From contig OX377204.1 in the NCBI GenBank assembly GCA_947396885.1, positions 5,704,001 to 5,768,000 on the forward strand: a stretch of 64,000 nucleotides of DNA, written 5' to 3'. Source of the stretch: Heligmosomoides polygyrus polygyrus. Its lineage: Eukaryota; Nematoda; Chromadorea; Rhabditida; Heligmosomidae. The position numbers and the translations under genes are program-made. The number at the start of each line of letters is the position of its first letter. The stretch's first letter is position 1. Under the pieces are notes generated by a model. The model was not told the origin of the DNA and ran no database searches. It worked only from the letters and a program-made list of their open reading frames with translations. This document shows positions 43,411-53,780 of the stretch, piece after piece.

Positions 43411-44487
43411 TCAGGCTGAGTCATAAATATTGCAGCATTTCTGTTTTTTTTCTGAAGTTCAAAACAAGGCTGCTGAAGTATTACATTTTGTTTGAAAGCA
43501 TGTTTCCTGGCCATCATTTTGAGTTATGAATCGTTAATTTTTTCGCCTTTTTTGCGTCAGCGGAGGAAAGCACAGAACTAGGCAAGGAAAGGAACTCCGA
43601 GGTGAGACTGATCAAACTTACCCGTTTTAATGCACCTTTCTGGTGTACAGCGTTATTCTCTAGAGCGATGTCCACTCAAAGTGAAAAAGTGTGTGGTTTC
43701 GTTTTCAATTAGTTCAACCTCGACAGCAGCACAACGACGGGGGTCAAGCACATTCAGGAAGTCACCGGCAAGTTTATTCCTAACCGAGTAAATTATTGGA
43801 GATGGTATCAGAAGTTCCTTTCCGCCCAGCAGGGCAACAAAGACGATGGGCATGGATCAAATCCTAGCGATGAAAAGGGAATGCTTCACTACACTTGTAG
43901 AGCCAAAAAGCAATAGACAGAACGCATCTATAGCTGAGGGTTCTGAAAAAAAAAACCGGAGCTCCACAGAAAGAAAGCCCTGCTGTGCGCAGAAAGAAGG
44001 TCCTGCTGGTGAATGTGTAATGGTCCAGTTACCCGAAAGCTGCTCCACGTAGTCAAGCCATCCTCGGTGCTCGCTTTTGCCAAGAACATCTACTAGATCT
44101 AGCACCAATTAGTGGAGAAAGAAGTCGATACGAGCCAATGTTTCTTCCACCAGGGCACTGGCCGACCACTTGCGGCACTTCAGACGCTGGCGAAAGTCTA
44201 GGAATTGAGCTGGACCAAAGTCAAGCAACCACCGCTCGATGGATCAGTGCCTCCATCGTATGCGCTTCGCTGAAATCGATGAGGTCACGGCGGCGGTACA
44301 CGACTTCTTCAAGTCAAAACCCACCAAATATTCTACAGAGCTGTAATCTATTCTGATCATGAAAAGCGGAAGAAACTCATTGAGAATAATGGCAATTACC
44401 TCGTCTAGGAACTCATTTTTCTTTTGTGGTATAATCTTCTTTTTGCTGGAAGGCCAAATTTATTACAAAATTTATGACTCAACCTGA
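43411..44487 (+). mobile_element. Degenerate mariner-like transposon
   Basis: Ends are inverted: TCAGGCTGAGTCATAAATAT left, TCAGGTTGAGTCATAAATTT right read inward. The plus strand near the right end encodes IFYRAVIYSDHEKRKK and LIENNGNYLV, like the C-terminus of mariner transposases. A block before it resembles LQKLKELGW..LPHPPYSPD with frameshifts. Both ends are present, but the coding region is heavily decayed. Confidence 0.6.
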
Positions 44488-44489
44488 CA

Positions 44490-44939
44490 GCACCATTTAA
44501 GACAGGAAAAACATGGTAACAGAAGTCGTCCACTGTTGAAGACGGGGAAGGCGCAGCAGAAACAGCTGTCATCCGAACGAAAACAGTTCTCTCACAATTA
44601 TTCTAACTCTGCCCTACTGTTTTCTTCTGCAAAAGCTCTGCCTACATAACATGTTGAAACACCTGGTAGAATTCACCTCTACACAACAATATAAGGGACT
44701 ATAGCAGTGTGGGCAATCATCTGCAGCCGCCTCAACAATGACAACGATCGGGACGTTGGTTTTGCTGGTAGGTTTCAGGTAGCCATGATGTTACTGCTTG
44801 CTTGGTAAACGTGCGGCACACTTCCCGTTTACCAGTAAAAAGCTTCATACTTGCTGTAGTAGTAGTACCTAATAGTACCTAGGGCAGAAAGGTAGAAAGA
44901 GGTCTTCTGTTTTGTCACTTGTAAAGGAAGCAATATCCC
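44490..44939. other. No gene seen
   Basis: No exon, repeat or RNA gene recognised. Confidence 0.4.
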
Positions 44940-45330
44940 GAGGCCGAGTAGCAGCTGTTGAATGGTGAAGGCCGGGGGCATACTTCTATCGCCGCGATGG
45001 CATCGCGGCGCTCAGTTTATGGTCATTTCGCCGCACTCGGTCGAATAGTCGAAGGAAACTTCTCCGCGGCCGCCGCAACAGTGGCGGTCGGCACGCGCGA
45101 TGGCTTCTCGCGCCCATCGCGGGCATGGCATACTTTTCGCGCCGCGCGCTGTGTTTAGCGTTGGTCCTGGACGGATCGCTGCCACGCTCCCTTGCAGAGC
45201 GATGAGCGATGCGACGAGCACTGAGAAGTTCAAATCCTTTCGCGCCTTTCTTTGTGAATTCTTTGCAAAACTCATCGCGGCGACGGGAAGTATGCACGAG
45301 GCCTTACACGTTGTGCATATTGAATTGTAC
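44940..45330. other. GC-rich island, function unknown
   Basis: GC-rich compared with its flanks, with the palindrome TCGCCGCGATGGCATCGCGG at 44990 and many CGCG motifs. Overlapping frames are open on both strands, none with a recognised domain or splice signals. It could be an old repeat or a transposon end next to repeat V. Confidence 0.3.
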
Positions 45331-45337
45331 AGTGCAT

Positions 45338-45560
45338 ATATAGTGTGTCTCAAAAAATGTATACACTGTTTGAAGGTGGCAATTTGGGTCACAGTGAAGG
45401 TGCTAGAGAAAGTTAAGGGCTATTATGAAAGCTTAGGAACATAGAGATTTTTTGACATATAAGCGGTATGGAGCGCGCCAAGCACTGTTCTGCACTCTTA
45501 CATTTCACACTCGACTAATTGTTTTTCACTTGAACACTTGTTATACATAGCTTCTCCAAA
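45338..45560 (+). repeat. Interspersed repeat V, copy 2
   Basis: GTGTGTCTCAAAAAATGTAT, GAAAGTTAAGGGC, TTTTTTGACATATAAGCGGT, ACACTCGACTAATTG and CACTTGTTATACATAG follow the same order as 30297-30464 plus 36478 onward. It shows the uninterrupted site into which RTE D inserted in the other copy. Confidence 0.65.
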
Positions 45561-46384
45561 AATTCACCTACCGATTTATTTTTAAAAAGTATAGTGTGGT
45601 TCTTAAATTTCAAACGATTCTCGGGCAACATTCATGCCAACACAACAAAAGTTCAACATCTAAGCGTCACAGTATAGTCTTAGACGAGACCTCTTCTTTC
45701 AGAGACTGCTTTTGTCGCTTTTATAGCTGCGAAATGGTTGACTATCAAAAACCAAAACATCGAAGAAAGAGTCATCAAATTTCGAAAGGAACTCTGATTA
45801 AGACTTGCCTATCTTGCCTCCAACTCATTACTCTGCACACAGTATGGAACCTTTACTAGATGAAAAACGAAAAAATTCTGTCCTTGCCCGAAAGGTATGG
45901 AAAAACAGAAGTAAACACTAAGTACATTACCGCTCGTTCATCTATTAGTCAGCAAGTCAGATAAGAGTTGTGCGCTGAAACAATCGAATGTGGCACAGAC
46001 GGTGAAAAATTCAATCTTTCGAATTTCGTTTGACGCACGGATCTGTCCGAAGAAACCCCAGCACCGTGATTCTGTACATATTTTTAGGCAGCCATAGTAC
46101 TGGAGGTACTTGATACCGCTATTCTATCACCAAAGTGCTCAACGAAATTTGCGGAAAATAACTTCTCGGACGAAAACAGGAAAGAAGTCGTAAATCGGAT
46201 ATTCGCTCAGGACCCTTTCAAAACGCTTAAAAAATACATCGTAAGTTTGCCATATTCTAAACCAAAAGCAAGACGAGGTGAAGAGGTTTTGGTTTTGTAG
46301 AGCCGTAAAACCCATATTTGCTAAACTTCGTGGTACCGCGACTGAAGACTGAAACATTCTCCGACGCCTTTGTTTTCATGGGAA
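45561..46384. other. Probable 5' part of Penelope-like element
   Basis: No clear reverse transcriptase motif could be read. An 88-codon frame at 45596-45859 is unrecognised. Confidence 0.3.
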
Positions 46385-47060
46385 GCCGATACATTTTGGT
46401 CACTGCTGCTGCTTCAACTGCGGCAAGAGTGGAACCATGTACTTAATCTCTTGCTGCGCCTGTGGCGACCAGTACATTGGAGACACGGCGCGACCCCTCT
46501 ATATTTGGATCAAGTAAGACCTGCAGGGCAAACCCAGGTCGCAACTCTCCAACCCACTAGCACCCATTGGGATAGCCATTCAGGGGAAAATTTCGAGATT
46601 TCGGTCAAAATTCTGGGTCTGGAATCCGACAACACTGCGCGGAAGACACTGGAGGCCTTTTGTATCCATTCTAGACACTCAAAAATTAACTGGAAAGAGG
46701 AATGTCTTTCCACCTACCAGCGAACTTTCCCAGTTTTTGGAACTCTGTGGGCTGACCTAGTTCTGGGCCGCGGTCTAACCTGGTTCAGTGCGAAGGCACT
46801 CACTGCCCTGTAAACAAATACCTCCAGAACACAGACACGACCTAAAATACCGACTGCCTAGCTTGTGGTCTCTTCAACCATCCGCTTCTGTAGATCCAGC
46901 TAAGGTCAGTTCTTTGTAGTTGATCTGTTTGGTTTGCTGAGTAGTACATCATCGACGTTACTGTAAGGCATTGTCGAGGGATTTGGTCGTTCAACTTTAT
47001 GAATGTTCTGTTTCATTTAGGCCCTTGAAGAAGGCGATTTTGCCGAAACATCGGCCAATA
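46385..47060 (+). mobile_element. Penelope-like element: GIY-YIG domain and 3' end
   Basis: Shifted plus frames encode HCCCFNCGKSGTMYLISC, CACGDQYIGDTARPLYI, ENFEISVKILGLESDNTARK and TLEAFCI. This is the C-x-C plus GIY-YIG layout (Y.I.C..C...YIG.T.R) of Penelope-like endonucleases. Frameshifts break it. The 3' end (47021-47057) carries CCCTTGAAGAAGGCGATTTT, GCCGAAACATCGGCC and AATAAA, which links this motif, seen three more times in the window, to Penelope-like elements. Confidence 0.75.
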
Positions 47061-47635
47061 AACGGATTTACCAATCTCGTGTGGCTAATCAACATCAACA
47101 AACAACAAACATAGATGCAGAGATTCAATGGTAGTCGGACCGGTAACCTTAAGATTGATATCAAGGTTCCCTTGCGTAGAAATGAGTGACACTTACAATC
47201 ATTCGACTGAAAAAAAAACTTCAACGAAACCAGTGGTGTCGTAAGTCGAATGCACTTTTCGCAAGAAAGGAAAGAGACGAAGTGACATGTACCTAGGCGA
47301 ACTAGAGCTACTTTATCAAGCTAAAGTGATAATCAAGTCGTTCACTTTCTCCTTCTCTACAATAGAGCTGGTTCTGGTTCTTCCGTTTTTTGCTATAGAT
47401 CCTCATATAGGACTGGCGTCAATCAAAAAGATCTCCCCAGTTCTTCTATAAAACTACTGAACGTGTATATCTATGTCTTGAGAAAAGATTGAAGGTTTCT
47501 CCGCAACCCCACTCCCAGCGTGCTAGAAAGTGCAGCCTCAAGCGTGTGAAGGGTACCGTTTCTTTGAATGATTGCAGTAAAAGCAATTCTTTGTTGTATG
47601 CTTCTAAAGTTGCTTCAGTAACGCTAACCGAAAAC
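47061..47635. other. No gene seen
   Basis: No exon or repeat recognised. Confidence 0.4.
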
Positions 47636-47805
47636 ACAAATATATTCGAATAGCGAAAATTTTCGAATATTCGAAAATCGCAGTTTTTTTCGAGCATACG
47701 AATTCGAATATATTCGAAAATCGCGTTATTCGAACGTTAGAATGCGATCATTCGATTTCGAGTAGAATTATTCGAACTCGAATGTTCGAATATTCATTCG
47801 GGCAC
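47636..47805. repeat. TTCGAA-rich satellite-like block
   Basis: Many near-palindromic TTCGAATATTCGAA and ATTCGAA motifs in about 170 bases, flanked by ordinary sequence. Confidence 0.8.
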
Positions 47806-49160
47806 AACTGTATGTGAGAGTAAATAGGCCCTTCATGGACGATAAGTAGAAATACAGATTTGTAATACATGTTGAGAGAAACCTTAGACTTCATGTTTCC
47901 GCAATGTTTTATCAATGTAACGATCTAATCAACTCATATTCGAATTAACAACAACTCCTTGCCATATGATTTAACAGGTAATAAGCAGCGATGTTTAGGA
48001 AAATCCTGTTTAGAACTATACATGCGATGTTGAAGAAATGGCAAGTAAATATTTGACTCGAGGAGATAGTCGGTCGTGCCCGTCCAATTTCACATGCCTC
48101 TTTTTCTCAAGGTTTGTTTAATAAACATTAATTTTTCTGTGAGATTGTTTGTTTGGACTTTTATTTTGCTTGCCAATTTTGCATGATCTGAATTTACTGT
48201 TTTAGAGAAACATCTGCAGCTTTTGTCATAAAAATCACAGCTCAGATTTCATTTCATTTATGGCCCAAGTTGTGCGCTTTAAATAAATCAACAACAGTAG
48301 ACGGAAACAAAAACAGTGCTGCATGTGCATGCTGTAGTCTGAGTGTTTTCAAACTTTCCATCATAAATATTTAGGAGTCGTTTATACGATTTGGGATCGT
48401 AGCAAGCTCATAGTCAGTAATTGGAGAGAGAGGAAATGAATACAGCGGCAGCAGTACGAAAAGAAGAGTAGACAGAAAAAGAATGTTAATGCTTGTGTGC
48501 CGTTGCAATCACCATGACACTATTAATAAGCTGAAACGATGAGAGAGAGCGAGGAAAATGTATGAAATGTTGAGAATACGAAGATAAGACAATGAGTACG
48601 AGCTGAGAAATTTAATGACGGTTCGAAAAGCACTCATATAATTGACAGCAACAATACATAATACTACTCTTAAATAACATTAATGCAAGTTATCTTGATC
48701 TGCCAATGCCTTCTTGTAATTTACGAATGTGAATGTTGCTAGTTAAAAAAAACAATAAGCGAGTTAGTAAATCAGAGCAGAATTTCTCGATGCGGAGTCC
48801 ATGGGAGAAAGATCCACCGGTTCACTAGAAAACAGTATGCTAATACCAATTCTTATTGAAGGTGAGATTGCCCCGAAAGAAAAAGACCCAGATGAACTTT
48901 TTTCGAGCGATTCCTTAAATCGGGAGAAAATGCGTAAGAGCAAATCGTGCTGTTCTTAGATGCAAAGTTTAGTCTAGATATCCAACCAAGCATGATTTTA
49001 AATCTCGCACTGCTGCGTCGAGAAACAATGGTGATAAAGAAAAAGCCTAAAATCTAGTATTTACTCCTTCTTTGGTTTTCTATCTAAACAATCATCTAAA
49101 AACACTGTTCTGCCAATAAAATGATGCAAAATGTTCAAGCTCCCAAATTAAATATTTCAG
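47806..49160. other. No gene seen
   Basis: AT-rich DNA. If the exons at 49161 onward belong to a longer gene, its 5' exons should be here, but none ending in the required phase could be supported. Confidence 0.4.
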
Positions 49161-49990
49161 CAATAATGGTCAAACATTTGCTGATGTTCTCCAAGGTGCA
49201 ATGACTTCTTGGGAAGATAATTTTACTATGACGGAAGAGGTAAAAATGTTGTATTTCTACAGGTATTAGGTGGTAACCGAGAAGAATATTTCAGCTAAAA
49301 TTCATCAACCAATTCGGCTGCAGTTTTACCAGAGACGCTCCTCAGAATGGATTCGCTTGTCTTTTCAAAGAAGTTCCGCCGGTACTCTAAGCAGATTTTA
49401 TTTTTCAAGATTGATATATACAAAAATAAGGGTAATGGACATCGACACCAAATCTTTTTGGGATACGCCGTGCATTCTGTTTCTAGGCGATGTCTTGGAG
49501 GCGATTTGAATGCGTATTTAGCCAAGCAGTCACTTCAGCGGCCCGCCGATGAACAAGTCAGCGTCCCAGAGAAGTCTGGCACCAATTCGCTGACCCCGAA
49601 GGGATGGGATTCTTAGTTAGCCGATGTGGAAATCCGAATCGGGCCTGACTATGACTAAGTCCTTAAAGTCATCATTTCAAGTCCAGGTAATATTCAAGTG
49701 GCCTCGGTGACACCCTATGGAAATGGAGTGCATGGCGCATCGCTACCATGGTTTGAACGATGAGGTTCATCCGCTAATTTCGACGTGTTATTTTTAATGA
49801 TGTCTATAAATCGCTATTTTTCAACATGATCTTCTGATGCATGTTCTACACTGCGCCACACGCGCATCGCAACTTAATCTGCAACATTTTCAGGTAGAAC
49901 CAGCACCAAAAAACGATCCTGGTGTTAAGCTTGTGAACTGCGATAATAAGCTTATAAATCCCCTTTCTCTGACAAATAGATCTATTGTCG
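49161..49990 (+). CDS. Three exons of a divergent CAP-like protein
   Basis: Exons 49161-49239 and 49295-49381 are each bounded by TTTCAG and GT, and a third starts at 49894 after ATTTTCAG and runs to about 49990. They join in phase: NNGQTFADVLQGAMTSWEDN, FTMTEE, then LKFINQFGCSFTRDA, PQNGFACLFKEVPP, then VEPAPKNDPGVKLVNCDNK. The second exon begins at the same place and phase as the MIWGTSKEVGC exon of the CAP gene at 23.3-25.8 kb, and AMTSWE lines up with AIATWRSE, so I infer a shortened CAP relative. The homologous pair at 52592-52854 supports a real gene. The 5' exons and the final donor were not found. It could instead be an unrelated secreted Cys-containing family. Confidence 0.6.
49430..49620 (-). 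mobile_element. tRNA-derived SINE, truncated minus copy
   Basis: Reverse complement of the SINE 3' two thirds: GGGATACGCCGTGCATTCTG, GGCGATTTGAATGCGTATTT, GGCCAAATA-type junction and CACCAATTCGCTGACCCCGA. Lies in the intron between the second and third CAP-like exons. Confidence 0.7.
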
Positions 49991-50717
49991 TAGTACAACT
50001 ATTCAGCCGTGAGCCCTTCAGAAGCCTGCTGTCACATGTGGTGGGTTTGCTATTTAAAAGGCAGCATCTCTTGTTTCTGTCAAAATTTATTTTTTGAACG
50101 ATTTTTTAAGAATGTGATTTCTCTGGTAAGAATTTTGCATCAAAATTTTGTGTGAGCAGTTTGTATAAGTTTGATTTAGAAATACAAGTGCAGCCTGGAA
50201 GAGAGAGCAGATGAGTATTTTGAAGGAGAGGGAGACTACCGTAATCCTACTTTTCTCATGACTCTATTATATTCGAGGTTCGTTTAACAAAGTTGACGTT
50301 TTTGATAAAATTTTGGGTGCTGGATATATTTTAGTTGGAGAAAAACCAAAAATATACAGAAACAGAAACAGAAAAACTTAAAATGCATTGAGATATTGTT
50401 AGCGGAAAAAGGTCGGTGTTGTCCGAACAGTATGTTAGATGTTGTTTCAAAGCACAGTAAAGCAGCAATCATTAGAACGTTAAAATATCGGATCGCTTCA
50501 TGCAGTCGAAAGGCTCGTACCATTTTCTTATAAATCCCATAAAAACCGCGACATTTGAACGAAGGTATGGAGCAATCTCTTCGTTTGACATCAGAAATAA
50601 CCGCCTTTCTTCTATCAAGCTATAAACCAATGCTCTTCTTTCAAAAATAAGAATTTTATAAGTGTTAAGCAACGTGTTCACTTATAGGTTAGGCGAACTA
50701 AAACGTTATATATATAT
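49991..50717. other. No gene seen
   Basis: AT-rich; no exon with convincing splice sites. Confidence 0.35.
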
Positions 50718-52241
50718 AGGGTGCGCCATAAATATGGTCACTCAATAAAAAGCGAATTACTCACGGGGAATTTGTCAGGGAATAGCGAAACCTCCTCAGC
50801 AATTTACTAACAATCTAGTTAACACGCAAAATGGATATCATCTAATAAGCAAAACATCATAACACTGGGAAAACAAACAGGTAGATACAAGAAAAGTGAT
50901 AAAAAACCTTACAATCGTTTCGTTCCTTCCCTTAGACGATTGTAAGAGCAAACACAAAATGCATAAAAGAATAAGGGTCTCCCCGGAACTCCTCAGTAAG
51001 GAGGGAGACCCTTTTGAAATTAAAAGACAAGAAAAAACTCACCTAACTTCCGTACCAGCCAAGTGAAGACGAATAGGAATACCAAGTCGAATATGAAGAT
51101 CTAATATGATCTTCCTTGGCACGAATGACAACCTTCAGACGCTTAGGGTAGGACTCAACGGCGGCACGCAAGGTTGCTTGCGGAATTTCCTTCTATGCTA
51201 TTTCCCGTGAAGATTTCAATCCTCGAATCGTAGTGCGTCTTTTAGCGCAGGTTTCACCCTCTAGAATGAACCAACGCAGTAATCCATAACACTCAAATCT
51301 TACGAGTTTGTCGGCCATTCAGAAACAGGGGTGAAGTTGGGAAGATTCATTGCGCACCACTCCTGAGTCTTCTTGGGCTTGTGAGCGGGTGCGCCGTCTT
51401 GTTGAAAGGTCCATGTTGTATTTCCAGAGTGTTCTTGAGCCTAGGGAAGCAACTCCTTTATCACAATGTCGTTTACGTAGGCATTGGTGTTGACCTTGGC
51501 TCCTTTTTCAACGAAAACCAATCGTGTCCGTCCTTTAGCGCAAACTCCGGCCCAAACCATCAGGGAAGCTGCATGAGAGTTTCTGTTAACGGTGTCTGCA
51601 TCCTCACCACTTTCAGCCAATAATCGCGAGTTTTGGCGGTCAAAAGGCTGCTCAACTGAGAAAAGTTTCTTATCAGTGAAGAGCGTCGTGCAGTGGTCGT
51701 GCCGCTCGAGGAGTCTTGGACGTTTTTTTCTTCTTCCTTCCACCTGTGCAGGCGTTTGTCCGTGCAGTTGACGGAACTTGCAGGGGTGTAGTCCAAGTTC
51801 ATTCCTAACAACTTGCCTCATCGTCGTAGCCGATACGCTGAGCTCGGATGCCACCTTTCTCATGCTGCGGCCTGGATTCCACTTGGATTGTTCTTTCATG
51901 ATTTTTCAAAGACTGCTCATAGCTACGGATATCGGGCAGCCAGATCGGGAACGATCAACGAGAGAGTTACGTTTCACACAGCAATAGACTGTCATCTTAT
52001 GCAGCTTCAGCAGACGAGCGATGTTGGGAACAGAACGTCCTGCCCTTCTCGGATCCAAGATTGCGCCTCTTTGACAACAAGACTTTACTATTTCTGATAG
52101 AAGCAGTGTTGAGATGCAAAAAACACTATATACGGTTAAGATGACAGGTAGAATCCCAAGAAACAATGGAAACATAAAAACGTTCACAAACAAATACAGA
52201 AAATGGAGCGCAAAAAAGTGACCATATTTATGGCGCACCCT
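50718..52241 (-). mobile_element. Tc1-like transposon with 24-bp inverted repeats
   Basis: The perfect 24-bp inverted ends begin AGGGTGCGCCATAAATATGG (50718-50741 and 52218-52241) and are flanked by TA-rich sequence. The minus-strand transposase is continuous in one frame apart from stops: a helix-turn-helix region (ILDPRRAGRSVPNIARLLK, then SMRKVASELSVSATTMRQ), LFTDKKLFSVEQPF with the first catalytic Asp, WTFQQDGAPAHKPKKTQEW with the second, and DLSVMDYC. Three stops interrupt it (after AMSSL near 51904, after KELLP near 51440, after PTNS near 51310). A hairpin AAGGGTCTCC/GGAGACCCTT lies near the 3' end at 50977. Confidence 0.9.
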
Positions 52242-52591
52242 GTATATTACACTAACAAATTTCTTGAACAATAAAAACTTACCTTTTTGGAGTGTTTCTA
52301 GTTTAATTTTGAAAAAAACTCGTTTGAATTTAAAGAGTTGGCTGATCTCGAAAGTCTTTCTTCAGGCAATCTTTCAGTTTGGTTTTTCAATTGTTATGTC
52401 CCCTGACTTAATGTTAAGTTAGTTTTTGCTTTGATACAACTTTTGATTAGAAACTGAACTTTTACCAATAGCACTGGTAAAGCTGACGTAGTTTCTGCAC
52501 TTATGTTGGGATGAGAAAAGAATGTGTATTTTTTATTAACTGTAAAGGCATTGTATTTACATAAACTAAAATCATACACACCACATTTCAG

Positions 52592-52854
52592 TGCAAACGT
52601 TCATCGAAAGTTCGCTGAAATTGTCGAGGACGCGATGACTCAGTGGGAGTACAGATTTAAAACAAAAGCCGTAGGAATTTTTAAAGTTTCTGCTCATAGA
52701 ATGAGGATTGAGACACGACAATGCAGATTTCGCTGACATCTCAATTGCTTAGATGAAGTACGTGAACGCGGTTGGGTGCAACTACGAAGAGGTTCCTCAC
52801 TGCAAGAGGTTCGCCTGCGTCTTCAGAACGATCGTGCCGTTGCTGTGGAACTGA
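52592..52854 (+). CDS. Second divergent CAP-like exon pair, 3' end of gene
   Basis: Exon 52592-52670 (79 bases, after ATTTCAG, before GTAGGA) and exon 52753-52854 (after GCTTAG, ending in TGA) match the pair at 49161-49381 in length, phase and sequence. ANVHRKFAEIVEDAMTQWEY parallels FADVLQGAMTSWE, and MKYVNAVGCNYEEVPHCKRF, ACVFRTIVP parallels LKFINQFGCSF, FACLFKEVPP. Here the frame ends shortly after (LLWN stop) because the donor used in the first copy is absent. No 5' exon was found. It is either a tandem duplicate or a second domain of the same gene, separated by the Tc1-like element. Confidence 0.6.
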
Positions 52855-53221
52855 GACCGTTCTCCCAAATTTAGGCTAATCACTAAATGATTTCGTGAAA
52901 GTGAATAAAACTTCTAAACCTGATCGTATTACAGAACAACGTTCTTCAATCAGTGCGAAGCATTGGTCACGGTCATCTGTAAGTAGTTGAATTGAACAGC
53001 ATTGAAATTGAAAGTAGTTGGCAGTTTGAAAGTCTTGAGGTGGACCATCTGGTACTAACGTTTTCAAGTTCTAAAACGGGGAGGGGTGTTGCAATGCGAT
53101 TTGTTACGCTTGTAAAGTCTACGGCAAATGTGATGTTGAATAAAGCGAAGGTAGAACAGTTGTTTGCAGACGTATGTACAACTTCTACAAATTTTCGCTA
53201 CCATTGATATTGATATGTGTA
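52855..53221. other. No gene seen
   Basis: Nothing recognised; 3' flank of the CAP-like exons. Confidence 0.35.
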
Positions 53222-53780
53222 TTAGGATGGTTGCGAGTAGCGCAGTGGAAGAGGTGTCTGCACCCTATACCAGGCTCCTGGTTCGGGTTCCTCGCCCAGG
53301 CCAACAAAGCCTTCCATCGGGGTTAGTGTGTTGGTCCAAGACTAGTCTGGGATGGATCCTGTTCATCGACTGGCCACCGCAAATCATTGTTCGGCTAAAT
53401 AAAGGATAAAGAACGGCGTTAATCAACCCCCTTTGCGATGCGCTACGCACAGTACTTCTACGGGATGTCGTGGAGGCGAGTTGAATGCGTGTTTTGCCAT
53501 ACAATGACTTGCGGTGGCCCGCCGTTGAACAACTCAGCGCTTTGCAAGTCTGGTACCAAATCACCGACCCCGGAGGGATGGAAGGCTTGGTTGGCCTGGG
53601 CAGGAAATCCGAACCAGGAACCTGGAAGGCGATAGCCGGCGCTTCCTCCGACTGCGCTCCACGCGCCCGTATGACCAAATACGCATTGAAATCGCATCCA
53701 TGACAGCACGTAGAAGTAGAATGCGTTGCGCATCCCAAATGGAATTGAGTAACGCCATCCTTTATCCTTTATCCTTTATA
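53222..53780 (+). mobile_element. tRNA-derived SINE interrupted by another SINE
   Basis: The head (AGTAGCGCAGTGGAAGAGG, B-box GGTTCGGGTTCC) and body run to about 53400, and the 3' end resumes at 53673 (GTATGACCAAATACGCATTG to GAGTAACGCCATCC and CTTTATCCTTTATCCTTTAT). GTTCGGCTAAATA and GTATGACCAAATA at the two junctions both correspond to the family sequence GTATGGCCAAATA, a diverged 13-bp duplication. Confidence 0.8.
53401..53672 (-). mobile_element. tRNA-derived SINE nested in the previous copy
   Basis: Reverse-complement full copy, from GGATAAAGAACGGCGTTAA (3' end) to GCTTCCTCCGACTGCGCTCC, ACGCGCCC (5' head). Confidence 0.8.

Noticed and set aside
46370..46813. 147-codon plus frame as a gene
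   Set aside because: It is one of several shifted frames of the Penelope-like GIY-YIG region.
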